Shown: positions 1 to 10,383, counted from the first letter of the stretch. The stretch is DNA of 64,000 bases from Nostoc carneum NIES-2107 (GCA_002368155.1 AP018180.1:124001-188000); one strand, 5' to 3'. The notes: a model not told the origin generated them from the letters alone. Numbers and translations: made by a program.

Positions 1-120
1 GTCAACACAGTTTTTTCAGAAAAATTTACCAAAAAAAGATACTGTTAAGGTTTGATGACCTCTATCTTAGAGAATAATTCGATATGTCTATCGGAAGACA
101 GATGACGCAATAGTCAAAAG

Positions 121-1857
121 TTACGAAATTTGACCTTTTACTATTAATTGTGGTTGTCCCCACAGGATACGCTCTTGTTTGTAAATAGCAATTCCAGGTT
201 TCGCTCCTTTGGGTTTGTAGACATACTTTGGCTGAGTGTATACTATTGGCACTTGGTCACTTTGCCGAGCGCGGCTATAGTAAGAAGCGAGGTTTGCAGT
301 AAATTGCAAATCGGCTTCTTCGGGAACTGCGCCTGGTTCTAACCGCAATAAAACATGACTACCAGGAATTTCTTGTGCGTGGAACCATAAATCATAATCT
401 CCAGCTACCCGAAAAGTTAATTGGTCATTCTGGCGATTGTTGCGACCAATTAAGACTTCAAAGCCGCTGGGAGTACGATAACGATGAAAGTTGCTGCTAC
501 TATCTTCGTTGGTAGTACGGTTGCGGTATTCTGGATCTTCTAAATATCGTTGTCCAATTAGCTCATCGCGGATTTCTTCGAGTGCTTGTAAATCTTCAGG
601 TGTTTGATATTTTTCTATCTGAGCGATCGCAGCTTCTACTTGCTCTAAGTATTCTATTTCTGTGTTCACTTCTGCAAGTAGTGGTTCGACAGCAGCACGT
701 GCGCGTTTCAGCTTTTGGTGTTGTTTATAAAGGCTTTGAGCATTTTGCACAGCATTTTTATCTGGTTGCAGAGCGATCGCTACTGGTAAGTTAGTCTCAA
801 AATCAGGAAGGGTAATTTCTTTCATCCCTGCTTCCCAATTGTGCAAGTTAGCCATTAACAAATCGGCTTTGTGGCGATATTCATCGGCTCTATCTGATTG
901 TTGCAAGCGTTCTGCAAAAGTGTTGGCTTTTAGCCTTAATTTAGCCAAGATATTATTTAGTTTTTGGCTCAACTGATGGCGGAGTTGAGCAAATACTTGT
1001 TCGTTGAGTTGGTCAGTATAGTAGCGGTTGAGTAATTCTTGTGTATCCTTTGCTGGTGTCTCCCCACCCCAACCCATGACGGTGTATCCGTTCTCTGTCC
1101 AAGCAGGGTGAAACTTCTCGGCTTGTAATGCTGCTAGCCATACTTGCCATTGTTGGAATAATTGTTGCCAATCTTCTGGTGTCAGGCTATCGGTGGTTGT
1201 TTCTGGTGGTATATTTGCCGATCGCACCATTGATTCTACCAGCGATGCACTTAAACCACTATAACTTTTGAGCAACTGACGCTTAATAGCTCCTGGTACT
1301 AAACTCACTCGTTCTTGCCAACGTTGTGCAGATTCACTCACACTAGGAACTGGGCCAGTGAGTTTCGGTGGAGTTTCATAAGTTTGTCCGGTTTGGATAG
1401 GACGGACGCTAGATTGTTGCTGACTAACTTGATGCGCGGCAGTGATAATTAAATTGTTAGCATCGGTGAGGATGACATTGCTGTATTTCCCCATAATTTC
1501 CACGTAAACGTGATATAATGCGCTTTCTTGGGGACGACGAGCAAATTGGAAATTAACAACACGCTCCCAAGGTGCGATCGCTTCAATACCTACTAATGCC
1601 AAACCACCCAATTGGTGTATAAGTTGTTGGCTAAAAGTAAAAGTATCTGGTACCCGTGGCGGCGGATTACCAATACAGATACGTGCAGCTTGAGGATGCC
1701 AAGAAATTTCTAGCCAACCCCGCTGTTTTAGGGTACGTAAGGCGATAGAAATAGTATAGCGATCGCGCTGGAAAACCTGCTCTGTTCTGGATGGTAACCA
1801 GTAAGTGCGAAGTTCGCTACAAGCAGCGGTGAGGGTAGTCAAATCAACTGGTTGCAC
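121..1857 (-). CDS. rqcH: NFACT family protein (RqcH/Rqc2-like)
   Basis: A 578-residue protein of usual length for the NFACT family (Rqc2/NEMF/FbpA). In bacteria RqcH binds the 50S subunit carrying a stalled peptidyl-tRNA and directs C-terminal alanine tailing. The N-terminal NFACT-N part holds the conserved stretch around residues 100-130 (FQFARRPQ, then VEIMGKYSNVIL). A helical, glutamine-rich middle (about 270-430) should form the coiled-coil arms. The C-terminal NFACT-R/DUF814 domain (about 455-570) contains GFEVLIGRNN and DLWFHAQEIPGSHV. The gene begins at the first ATG and has no close neighbour on its strand. The older label 'fibronectin-binding protein' is misleading here. Family membership is secure; alanine-tailing in this organism is inferred. 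Confidence 0.88.
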   Translation of the reverse strand: MQPVDLTTLTAACSELRTYWLPSRTEQVFQRDRYTISIALRTLKQRGWLEISWHPQAARICIGNPPPRVPDTFTFSQQLIHQLGGLALVGIEAIAPWERVVNFQFARRPQESALYHVYVEIMGKYSNVILTDANNLIITAAHQVSQQQSSVRPIQTGQTYETPPKLTGPVPSVSESAQRWQERVSLVPGAIKRQLLKSYSGLSASLVESMVRSANIPPETTTDSLTPEDWQQLFQQWQVWLAALQAEKFHPAWTENGYTVMGWGGETPAKDTQELLNRYYTDQLNEQVFAQLRHQLSQKLNNILAKLRLKANTFAERLQQSDRADEYRHKADLLMANLHNWEAGMKEITLPDFETNLPVAIALQPDKNAVQNAQSLYKQHQKLKRARAAVEPLLAEVNTEIEYLEQVEAAIAQIEKYQTPEDLQALEEIRDELIGQRYLEDPEYRNRTTNEDSSSNFHRYRTPSGFEVLIGRNNRQNDQLTFRVAGDYDLWFHAQEIPGSHVLLRLEPGAVPEEADLQFTANLASYYSRARQSDQVPIVYTQPKYVYKPKGAKPGIAIYKQERILWGQPQLIVKGQIS

Positions 1858-1983
1858 AACAATTAGTTAGCCATTGGCGTTCATACTATCGATGCTAAGT
1901 ATAGTCTTAAATGCCAAGAGTCAAGAGTCAATAGTCCAAGATATCTAAAGAATATCTCAAAACCAATTACCCTTGACTTTTGT

Positions 1984-2008
1984 ACAGACGCGATTCATCG
2001 CGTCTCTG
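1984..2008. terminator. GACGCGAT palindrome, possible terminator
   Basis: The arms GACGCGAT and ATCGCGTC around a 2-base centre form a perfect hairpin about 11 bases beyond the stop of the glycosyltransferase gene. The same palindrome recurs at 53680-53703 behind another gene, so it is probably a dispersed repeat that may also end transcription. There is no long T run on either strand. Confidence 0.45.
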
Positions 2009-2018
2009 CTGTTACTGC

Positions 2019-3356
2019 TTATCTTTGCAAAGCTGGTTCTTTGCTAACTTGCGCCGCAGGTTGCGCGACAGATTTTTCCAAACTAGACACTAAAGCTGGT
2101 ACTAAATCTGGAACTACAGGCTGTTCTAACAGTTGGGTGTAAAGTTCACTCAGCTGAGATGCAACACCATCCCAACTAAACTTGTTGATCACACGTTCCC
2201 TAGCAGCTTTCCCTAACTGTTCTCGCCATTCGGGATTCATCAGAATGCGGTCAATCGCATCTGTAAAGGCTCGTACGTCTCGAGGTGGCGCTAATATCCC
2301 AGTTTTTTCGGAAACTACAGTAAATTGTAATCCTCCCACATCGCTGGCGATGACTGGTGTACCGCTAGCCATAGCTTCAATTGCTACGAGTCCAAAGGGT
2401 TCGTAGTGGCTAGGAACAACGCAAACATCAGCCGCAGCGTAGTAAGTAGGTAGGACAGTTTGACAGAGGCGACCGGGTAGGGTGGTCATGTCGTTCATAC
2501 CCAGTTCATTGATAATGCCTTCAATGCGATCGCGTTCTATACCGTCGCTGTTACCTGGGGTGCTACCACCGCCAATAATCAATTGCAGATTTTCCGAACC
2601 ACGTAATTTTGAGGCTCCAACGGCACGAACTACGGTTTCTATACCTTTACGAGGGTCAAACCGTCCAACGTACAATACTACTTTCGCATCTGATGCAATT
2701 CCTAACTTTTCTCGCGCTGCTTCTCTATCTATAGAGCCAAATCGCCGAATATCTGTACCGCAGGGAATGATATCAATATTACCTTTGGTGGAAACGAGCG
2801 ATCGCATATGTTGCTTTTCTTGGGGACTCGTCGCCACAATTGTTTCTGCTGTCTCTAATACTTCTTTTTCTACTGCTAAACGTTTACTAGCAATTGCGGG
2901 AATATTGTCTATGGTGTTGTACTTTACAGCTCCTAAAGAGTGGTATGTATGAACCTGTTTGCTTCCTTGGATTTTCTTTAATTGCATCCCCACCCAGCTA
3001 GAAAGCCAGTAGTTGGTATGAACTAAGTTATAGGTAATACCGTTCTCTTGCTGGAATTGGCGGAACTTCTCAATAAATTCTGGTAAATAAACAAAAAGAT
3101 TATCTCTTGGCACAAACTCTAAAGGCCCAGCTTGAAAGCGAATGGTGCGACAGTTAGGACTGTGCTGCACAATTGTCTCTTGCTCCGCATTCACTTGGCG
3201 GGTAAACATATCAACCTGCCATCCTAGCCGCGCTAGTGCTTCACCTACGTTGCGGACGTAAACATTCTGACCGCCGGCTTCTTCCTTCCCTATTTCAATC
3301 GCGGGGTCTCCGTGGACTGAAATTAAAGCGATGCGTTGTTCCGTGGTAGCGTTCAT
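2019..3356 (-). CDS. GT4 glycosyltransferase, sucrose-phosphate-synthase-like
   Basis: A 445-residue GT-B fold glycosyltransferase of family GT4. The N-terminus has the donor/acceptor loop of the sucrose synthase/SPS group (ISVHGDP, then GKEEAGGQNVYV). The C-terminal domain has YVGRFDPRKGI and the E-x7-E signature (EPFGLVAIEAMASGTPV) that binds the nucleotide-sugar donor. Cyanobacterial SPS proteins of this size consist of the glucosyltransferase domain alone, without the phosphatase domain of plant enzymes. Sucrose-6-phosphate synthesis is therefore the best guess, relevant to heterocyst carbon supply and salt stress. Another GT4 acceptor cannot be excluded. The last 40 residues are a low-complexity Ala/Pro/Val tail. 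It is transcribed alone, with 880 bases of non-coding DNA upstream. Confidence 0.75.
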   Translation of the reverse strand: MNATTEQRIALISVHGDPAIEIGKEEAGGQNVYVRNVGEALARLGWQVDMFTRQVNAEQETIVQHSPNCRTIRFQAGPLEFVPRDNLFVYLPEFIEKFRQFQQENGITYNLVHTNYWLSSWVGMQLKKIQGSKQVHTYHSLGAVKYNTIDNIPAIASKRLAVEKEVLETAETIVATSPQEKQHMRSLVSTKGNIDIIPCGTDIRRFGSIDREAAREKLGIASDAKVVLYVGRFDPRKGIETVVRAVGASKLRGSENLQLIIGGGSTPGNSDGIERDRIEGIINELGMNDMTTLPGRLCQTVLPTYYAAADVCVVPSHYEPFGLVAIEAMASGTPVIASDVGGLQFTVVSEKTGILAPPRDVRAFTDAIDRILMNPEWREQLGKAARERVINKFSWDGVASQLSELYTQLLEQPVVPDLVPALVSSLEKSVAQPAAQVSKEPALQR

Positions 3357-4239
3357 AGTTTGTTGTTGTGCTGATTGTTAAGAAGTTTTAGGCAGTTCCA
3401 AGATTGCGCCTAGCACTTTTACTGAAAAGATTTATAACTTTTGATTAAACTTGATCTCAATTTAATAGGTCAATTCTTTTTATGCATCTACTACGGGAAA
3501 TATGCTTTTTGGCACCGTATTTATATTTAATCTTTTTATATATGCATTGGTATATTTATATCTAATGCTGGGGATAGAGGAATTTCTCAAACTTTTTTGC
3601 TACCACAGTATACAGAGGGATATGCATATGTTATTAAACGTTTTTAACTGCTAATACTCTACTTCCCACGCATCATTTTTAGCTGTTTCGATTCAGTTTT
3701 AATACGGGATTAAATATGTATTGAACGCTAATTAACTATATACAGATTCTTGCTTTTAGCCTTCAGAATGTTAATTAATCAAGAGTTTTATTACTTTAGT
3801 GTTTTCCCTCAGACAATATACCAAAATAAATACATTGTATTTTCTTATACTCTTAAAAAGATAGATATTTTTTTGTTACATAAGATACAGCATTTACAAA
3901 CATCAATAATTTGCACCTGATAGCAAAGGTTCATATTGCCAAATGTTAAGCATAAGAAAAAGCTTATAAAAGCCATAGGATATACTTATACTTCAAACTA
4001 CTTGAGCACAAGCTGCAGCAAATTTGTTTACGGGCGATTTGAGCAATTCCACAACTCAGCAATAGGATTTACTTGTTGATTAATCATGGGTGTAGCGTTA
4101 CCGATGAGCAGCTATTAAGCAAGGCAAAAACCAGAAATTGCGAGTAAAGTGGAGAAATATCTAGCCTAGTCTCTAACTGTTGTGCGATCGCAGTTATGTG
4201 TAATAAGACATAGGTAAGATAAATTGTCATCTCAAGTTT
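3357..4239. other. AT-rich intergenic region
   Basis: 883 bases between divergent genes (the glycosyltransferase leftward, the sensor kinase rightward). It is strongly AT-rich, with several ATATGCAT-like motifs but no convincing reading frame, tRNA or strong hairpin. It must hold both promoters; I could not assign specific -10/-35 boxes. Confidence 0.5.
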
Positions 4240-7200
4240 ATGCAGCCACTCTCCCAAACTCAATTCCTGCAAAAGTGTCCACTAACGCTAGCGCCGAATA
4301 CATCAGTTGAGTTTGCAGTTCAAGTCATGAACCAAGAAAACAGCAGCTATGTCTTGGTTGTAGAGCAACATCAGCTCGTGGGAATCTTTACGCAAGGAGA
4401 TTTAGTCAAGGCGATCGCATCTGGTGTGAACTTGAGTGTGGCGACTTTATCAGATGTGATGACTGCAAACGTCATTACTATTAAGGAATCGGAGTTAGGC
4501 GATGTATTTCATATATTGCGACTGCTGAAACAGCAGCAAATTTCCTACCTACCAGTTTTAGATGAACAAGGAAAATTAGTAGGTGCGATCGCACTTGCGA
4601 ATTTGCCAGCAGCATTGCTTGAGGAAATTGAGCATCGTGAACAAGTTGTACAAACTCAACCAAATTGCCAAACTCAGCTTGATGTCATTCTGAGCAGCAC
4701 GAGAACAATTATTAGTAGAATTCGGCTGCCATCATCTCAAGAATTCCGCTGTGAATATATCTCTCCTAGCTGTCAAAGCATTTTAGGATATTCTTCTGAT
4801 GAATTCTTAGCAGATCCTCATCTTTGGGCTTCTAGGCTATTACCAGAAGATCAGAATTTGATTTTGCATCATATTCAGGATGCGATTCAGTCTGAGAAAA
4901 TACTTACCATCGAGTATCCCTTCACTCACAAAGATGGCTCAATCTGCTGGATTTGCGATACTTTTAGTTCTGAGTGGGATGAAAGTACCCAATCCTGGCA
5001 GGTAATGAGTGTCAAAACAGATATCACTCAGCGCAAACAAACCGAAGAAGCCTTACGCACCAGTGAAGAACGCTTGCAGCTAGCCTTAGAAGCATCTGGA
5101 GAAGGGGTTTGGGATTGGAACATTATTACAGGGTATCTTTATCTCAGCCCTCTTTGGTGTGAAATGCTGGGCTATGCTGCTGATGAACTAGCTGATGATG
5201 TCACTACTTGGGAGCAATTGCTGCATCCAGAAGACCGTCCTTGGGTAATGGATGTATTACAATCTCACCTGATGGATAGTTCCATTCCTTACACTTTTGA
5301 ATATCGAATGCGAACTAAATCGGAAGGGTGGAAATGGATTGCTAACTATGGCAAAGTTGTGAGTCGAGATAAAAATGCTCAAGCTTTACGGATGGCGGGA
5401 ATTCACCGCGACGTGAGCAATCGCAAACGCGCCGAACAAGCTTTACAGGAACGTGAATCTTTTTTAAGAGCCATTGGAGATAACATTCCCCATAGTTATA
5501 TTTACCAAGTCATCCGCGAAAGGGATGGTAGTTATCGCTTCTACTATATTAGTGCTGGTGTGGAAGCTACAAATGGTTTCCATCCCACAGCCGTGTTAGC
5601 AGATTCCAGCTTACTTTATAACAACTTGCTACCAGAGGATCAGCTTTACGTTAGCCAGAAACAAGAGGAATCTGCTAGAAACATGTCAGTCTTTGATGTT
5701 CAGGTGCGAGAATATACCCCACAGAGAGATATTCGTTGGATACGCCTCTGCTCCACACCTCGCCGTTTAGATGATAAACGGATTTGTTGGGATGGTATTC
5801 GACTGGATATTACCGAACAGAAATTAACTGAAGAAAGACTACGCAAAAGCACGGCTCTACTGACAGAAGCTCAACAGGTAGCTCAAATTGGTAACTGGGA
5901 ATATGATTTAGCTACGCAAAAAATTACTTGGACGGAAGAGCTTTTCCATATCTTAAACCGAGATCCAGCAATACTAGAACCTAGCTATGATGAAAACCTG
6001 CAAATTTATCAGCCACAAGATGCCCAAAGGCTGCACAAAGCCGTTGAAACCACAATTACAACAGGTGAATCATATAAGCTCATACTAAAACGTAATCCCC
6101 GTCCTGATGGCTCTATCCGCTACATTGAAGGTACTGGACAAGCCGAGTTTAATGCTGATGGACAAGTGATTCGGCTTTATGGAACCGCTCAAGATATTAC
6201 AGAGCGTTTCTTAGCACAACAAAGCTTACAGAACAAGGAAGAATTTTTAAGCAGTATTTATAACGGTGTTGAACAATGTATTTTTGTGGTGGATGTTTTG
6301 GCAGATGGTGAAATTTCCTTTGTAGATATCAACCCTGCCTATGAACGGTTAACAGGGATTAGTGCTTCCAACATCCAAGGCAAAACATTAGATAAGTTAC
6401 TACCACCAGAAGTTGCATCATTAGTGCGCCAGCATTATCAAGCCTGTGTTGCTGCGAGAGAGACTGTTACCTATGAGGAATGTTTACCAATCTCCGGACA
6501 AGATACTTGGTGGATCACGAGTTTAACTCCTTTACTTGACGAAAATTCATGTGTTTATCGTATCGTTGGTAGCAGCACCAATATTAGCGATCGCAAACGT
6601 TTAGAACTAGCGCTGCAAGCTTCCGAAAGCCGATTAAATAATATTTTGACTACAGCTAACGCTTCTATTGTCAGTTTTCGTGTGTTTGCCAATTACGATT
6701 GGGAATATGACTATCAGTCTATTGGTAGTGAAGCTCTATTTGGCTATACTCCGGCAGAAATCGTATCTGACAAACAGATGTGGATGTCACAGGTATTTGC
6801 AGAAGATAGAGAACAAGTTTTATATCCGCTGTTTGAGGAAATATTGCGGGAACGCACTACTACAATTGAATTTAGATTTCATCACAAAGATGGTTCTCTG
6901 CGGTGGATTTCTGCAACCTACTCTTCCCATCGAGACGAAGCTGCTGATTGTTGGATTGTCACGGGCGTAAGTATTGATATTAGCGATCGCAAACGCTTAG
7001 AACTAGCACTGCAAGCTTCTGAAAAACGATTACAAAATATTCTCTCTACAGCCAGTGCTTCTATATTTAGTTTTCGGATCTCTGCTAATCAAGAATGGGA
7101 ATATGAATATCAGTCTGCTGCTAGCGAAATAATTTTTGGTTATTCTCCTGCAGAAATTCTGGCAGATAAAAAGCTGTGGATTTCACGGGTACTTCCAGAA

Positions 7201-8460
7201 GACCGAAAACAAGTTATGAATGCTCGGTTTCAGCGCAGTATTGCTGAAGGCACTCACTCTATCGAGTATAGATTTCGTCATAAAGATGGTACTGTTCGCT
7301 GGATTTCTACCACTTATTCTTCTGTTCGCCAAGAAGAAACTGATACTTGGGTGGTTATTGGTGTCAGCATTGATGTTAGCAGCCTGAAACTAGCGGAAGA
7401 AGCCATGCGGCAAAGCGAAACTTTATTTCGGACTCTCAGCGATTCTGCACCTGTGGGTATTTTTAGAAGCGATACTCTGGGCACAAATATCTATACAAAT
7501 CCCCGCTTTCAATCAATTTGTGGATTAAGTTTAGAAGAATCATTTGGCGATAGCTGGTTACAATATATTCATCCAGAAGATTTAGCAGTATTTTGGACAC
7601 AGTGGCAAGATTTAGCAACAGCAAACCAAGAATTTTGTACAGAGTTACGTTATATTCGTTCTGATTCAACATTGCATTTTTTACGTATCACTATTGTCCC
7701 AATTATGTCTTCTCCCCATGAAATTATAGGGTACGTTGGCACAATCGAAGATATTACTGAAAGTCGCGCAATTGAGAAAATGAAAAACGAATTTATCTCA
7801 ATTGTGAGCCATGAATTACGAACACCACTAGCATCTATTCGTGGTGCTTTAGGTTTGCTCTCCTCGGGAGTATTGCAAACGCAACCAGCAACCGCTCAAC
7901 AAATGTTAGATATTGCTTACAGCGATACGGAACGTTTAGTACGTTTGGTAAATGATATTTTAGATTTAGAACATTTAGAATCTAACAAATTTTCCCTTGT
8001 TAAGCAGCGGTGTGATGCTGCTACATTGATACGCCAATCTGTAGAAGCTTTACAGCCTTTAGCTACAGCTAATAATGTGGCATTAGAGATGTCGCTAACT
8101 TCTATCGAGATATATGTAGACCCCGATCGCATTATGCAAACCCTGCTCAACTTAATTGGTAATGCCATCAAATTTTCCCCAGCTAATAGCACAGTCACGC
8201 TGAGTGTCGAAGATTTGAGCGATCGCACTTTATTTAAAGTTCAAGACCAAGGTCGAGGAATACCTCATGATATGTTAGAAACTATTTTTGGACGCTTTCA
8301 GCAAGTTGATGCTAGCGATTCTCGCCAAAAAGGTGGCACTGGTTTAGGATTAGCTATTTGTCGTGGTATTGTGCAACAACATGGTGGCACAATTTGGGCA
8401 GAAAGTGTTTTAGGTGAAGGGAGTATTTTTTATTTTACAATTCCTAAACCAGAAGTATAA
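4240..8460 (+). CDS. CBS-PAS multi-sensor histidine kinase
   Basis: A 1406-residue sensor kinase with no obvious membrane segment, so probably cytoplasmic. In order it has a CBS-domain pair (about 10-130), eight PAS/PAC modules (about 145-265, 275-390, 400-525, 535-653, 660-782, 790-915, 920-1046, 1055-1170), a HisKA domain with the phospho-acceptor in SHELRTPL (His about 1191), and HATPase_c with the N box (NLIGNAIKFSP), G1 (DQGRGIP) and G2 (GGTGLGLAI). Several PAC ends repeat SDRKRLELALQASE, and modules six and seven are near copies. CBS pairs usually bind adenosine nucleotides; PAS ligands cannot be read from the sequence. There is no receiver domain, so phosphate must pass to a separate regulator. 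Three receiver-containing genes lie just beyond it on the other strand and are candidates. Confidence 0.93.
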   Translation: MQPLSQTQFLQKCPLTLAPNTSVEFAVQVMNQENSSYVLVVEQHQLVGIFTQGDLVKAIASGVNLSVATLSDVMTANVITIKESELGDVFHILRLLKQQQISYLPVLDEQGKLVGAIALANLPAALLEEIEHREQVVQTQPNCQTQLDVILSSTRTIISRIRLPSSQEFRCEYISPSCQSILGYSSDEFLADPHLWASRLLPEDQNLILHHIQDAIQSEKILTIEYPFTHKDGSICWICDTFSSEWDESTQSWQVMSVKTDITQRKQTEEALRTSEERLQLALEASGEGVWDWNIITGYLYLSPLWCEMLGYAADELADDVTTWEQLLHPEDRPWVMDVLQSHLMDSSIPYTFEYRMRTKSEGWKWIANYGKVVSRDKNAQALRMAGIHRDVSNRKRAEQALQERESFLRAIGDNIPHSYIYQVIRERDGSYRFYYISAGVEATNGFHPTAVLADSSLLYNNLLPEDQLYVSQKQEESARNMSVFDVQVREYTPQRDIRWIRLCSTPRRLDDKRICWDGIRLDITEQKLTEERLRKSTALLTEAQQVAQIGNWEYDLATQKITWTEELFHILNRDPAILEPSYDENLQIYQPQDAQRLHKAVETTITTGESYKLILKRNPRPDGSIRYIEGTGQAEFNADGQVIRLYGTAQDITERFLAQQSLQNKEEFLSSIYNGVEQCIFVVDVLADGEISFVDINPAYERLTGISASNIQGKTLDKLLPPEVASLVRQHYQACVAARETVTYEECLPISGQDTWWITSLTPLLDENSCVYRIVGSSTNISDRKRLELALQASESRLNNILTTANASIVSFRVFANYDWEYDYQSIGSEALFGYTPAEIVSDKQMWMSQVFAEDREQVLYPLFEEILRERTTTIEFRFHHKDGSLRWISATYSSHRDEAADCWIVTGVSIDISDRKRLELALQASEKRLQNILSTASASIFSFRISANQEWEYEYQSAASEIIFGYSPAEILADKKLWISRVLPEDRKQVMNARFQRSIAEGTHSIEYRFRHKDGTVRWISTTYSSVRQEETDTWVVIGVSIDVSSLKLAEEAMRQSETLFRTLSDSAPVGIFRSDTLGTNIYTNPRFQSICGLSLEESFGDSWLQYIHPEDLAVFWTQWQDLATANQEFCTELRYIRSDSTLHFLRITIVPIMSSPHEIIGYVGTIEDITESRAIEKMKNEFISIVSHELRTPLASIRGALGLLSSGVLQTQPATAQQMLDIAYSDTERLVRLVNDILDLEHLESNKFSLVKQRCDAATLIRQSVEALQPLATANNVALEMSLTSIEIYVDPDRIMQTLLNLIGNAIKFSPANSTVTLSVEDLSDRTLFKVQDQGRGIPHDMLETIFGRFQQVDASDSRQKGGTGLGLAICRGIVQQHGGTIWAESVLGEGSIFYFTIPKPEV

Positions 8461-8810
8461 AATATACAGTAGAAATTTAAAAATGCTTGTAATAAATATT
8501 ATGTAGGGTGTGTTGTCGCTTAGCGCAATGCACCGACGCTGATCATAAATACATTTAAGGTGTGTTATCGCCAAGCGCTGCACCGATGCAAACTAAATAA
8601 TTCTAAGTGCCGTATCTTCAGTATGAACACATCTTATTCTAAATTTATATTTGTGCTCATAATTAAAATTTTATCACTGAATTCCCCGTAGGGATTAGCT
8701 GGTATATTACAATCTCGCTCATCTAATGCTGAATTCAAATAGGTAGTATTATGGGAAATTTCTGGAAGTATTTAATGATTAGGATATTTAATCTAAAATC
8801 CAAAATCCTA
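8461..8810. repeat. Intergenic region with two degenerate GTGTGTT..GCACCG repeats
   Basis: Two related units lie at about 8502-8535 and 8560-8590. Each reads roughly GGTGTGTT, a short GCGCTAAGCG-like core, then GCACCGA. They resemble the dispersed palindromic 'GTGCGTTA...TAACGCAC' repeats common between cyanobacterial genes. The rest of the 350 bases between these convergent genes is AT-rich with nothing recognisable. Confidence 0.5.
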
Positions 8811-9188
8811 TTAATTCCAACCCAAAATACCAGCTACCTGTTCCGCCAGTCGTAAAGGATCAAAAGGTTTATTAATCACACCTGCAATTCCTAATTGGGT
8901 ATATTGTTCATGCTTAGTAGGTTCCACTTTAGCAGTGATCAACATAACTGGAATACTTTGAGTTGCAGGATTCTTTTTTAACTCTTGTAACACAGTAAAT
9001 CCATCTAAATCTGGCATCATGACATCAAGCAAAATAGCATTCAGCGTTTCAGTTTGCGCTTTCAGTAAGCCTTCTCTGCCAGATTCAGCTTTTAGTACTG
9101 TCCAATCAGCTAAGTTTTCTAGACAGGCTTGAATTACTGTGGACAGAGATTTTTCATCATCAATCAAAAGAATACGTTTTCTGGACAT
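8811..9188 (-). CDS. Single-domain response regulator
   Basis: A 125-residue CheY-like receiver with no output domain. The acidic pair is at residues 10-11 (LLIDDE), the phosphorylated aspartate is Asp55 (AILLDVMMPD), the Thr/Ser switch lies in MLITAK and the conserved lysine in INKPFDPL. It is about half identical to the regulator at 9990-10370, with the same length, the same D55 and the same GWxF/N ending, so the two are paralogues. Such stand-alone receivers act as phosphate shuttles or through protein contacts. With the multi-PAS kinase upstream and the Hpt-containing protein downstream, a branched phosphorelay is plausible but inferred. Confidence 0.92.
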   Translation of the reverse strand: MSRKRILLIDDEKSLSTVIQACLENLADWTVLKAESGREGLLKAQTETLNAILLDVMMPDLDGFTVLQELKKNPATQSIPVMLITAKVEPTKHEQYTQLGIAGVINKPFDPLRLAEQVAGILGWN

Positions 9189-9989
9189 ATTACAGATGCT
9201 AATTTTCAGTATTGAAATACCATAGATACGCGATTACGCAGTTAATCCTAGATTTCGCCATTGGGTTGTTAAGAGTCCTGATCTAAACACTAGATTGGAC
9301 ATGAGAACGCCAGCCATCTCTCCCATAGGAGATGCTACGCCTAGCTTGCTTCCCCACAGGGGTAGAAGTTGCGTGCGATCGCTATAGGTACTGACTCCTC
9401 TGAACAAAGGAAAATTTGAATCGAAGAATAGATTATCTCAGCGCGTATCGGCTGCTCTTTAGCCAGCCACAAAGAAGATAAATAGTCAGCCAAACTATTT
9501 CTTTATCTTCCCATTATTTACCTTTTTCTAACTAAACTTATTACTTAGGGTAAAAAATAAATATGAGGAAATTATGAGGTATTTTATTTGGTGAAAAATA
9601 AAAAATTAATCAAATCCTCACTAGTAGCATTTCTGGAAAATAGAGGCTAAGGGCTGAAGGATAGAGATTTTTATATCCTTGTTGTGTGATTCATCAGATG
9701 ATTGCCTAGTTCTCCTTAATAGCACTATTAAAGAACTTCTACTTGGTTGTACTAAAACTCTATAAAACTTAAATGGCTTGTTCCCTGTTTCACTGTTAAG
9801 CTAAAACACATCTAATCCAATATGTGGGACGGACAACTCACCCTGATGATGGAACTAAAATGCCATTAGCTGCGGTTAGATTTTCAAGTCAACCATTCTA
9901 CGCCAAGTTTTGCACAAGCAAGCATGAAAATCTGTCTTTCCCATGTCCCATGCCCATTTTCAAGTTAGTATATTTTTTAGCTCAAAGCC
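9189..9989. other. Intergenic region between two response regulators
   Basis: 801 bases without a convincing gene. A palindromic CTCCCATAGGAGATGCTACGC fragment near 9316-9340 belongs to the dispersed 'GCGTAGC...GGAGA' repeat class also seen near 34245. There is a HIP1-like site near 9376. I see no tRNA or clear terminator. Confidence 0.45.
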
Positions 9990-10370
9990 TTAAAACTGCC
10001 ACCCCAGAGTGTTTGCAACTAGTTCTGATAGACGCAAAGGATCAAACGGTTTAGAAATCACTCCTGCAATTGCCAACTGAGAAAATTCGTTTAAATCGAC
10101 TGCTTGTACTTTAGCTGTTAGTAAAATTACGGGTATATTATTAGTGGTTAAATTTTCTTGTAGCCTTTGAAAAAGGGCCATTCCATTGATATCTGGCATC
10201 AAAACATCTAAGAGAATTGCATCTGGATGTTCACTTTTAGCTACAGCGAAACCTTCAGTACCAGACTGTGCTACTAAAACTTGCCAACGTCCAATATTCT
10301 CTAAACAAGCTTTAATCACTGTACAGAGATTTCTTTCATCGTCAATGACCAAAATGCGTTTTTTTGACAT
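9990..10370 (-). CDS. Single-domain response regulator
   Basis: A 126-residue receiver paralogous to the one at 8811-9188. It has the acidic pair in LVIDDE, Asp55 in AILLDVLMPD, the switch residue in ILLTAK and the lysine in ISKPFDPL. It starts 13 bases after the stop of the large multi-domain regulator on the same strand, so the two are almost certainly co-transcribed. That places it as a likely partner of the Hpt and receiver domains of its neighbour. No DNA-binding or enzymatic output is present. Confidence 0.92.
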   Translation of the reverse strand: MSKKRILVIDDERNLCTVIKACLENIGRWQVLVAQSGTEGFAVAKSEHPDAILLDVLMPDINGMALFQRLQENLTTNNIPVILLTAKVQAVDLNEFSQLAIAGVISKPFDPLRLSELVANTLGWQF

Positions 10371-10383
10371 AGCATCACCCTGG

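Noticed and set aside
2482-2952. A 156-codon frame opposite the GT4 glycosyltransferase
   Set aside because: It is antisense to a gene with a full set of GT4 motifs, and its product has no family features.
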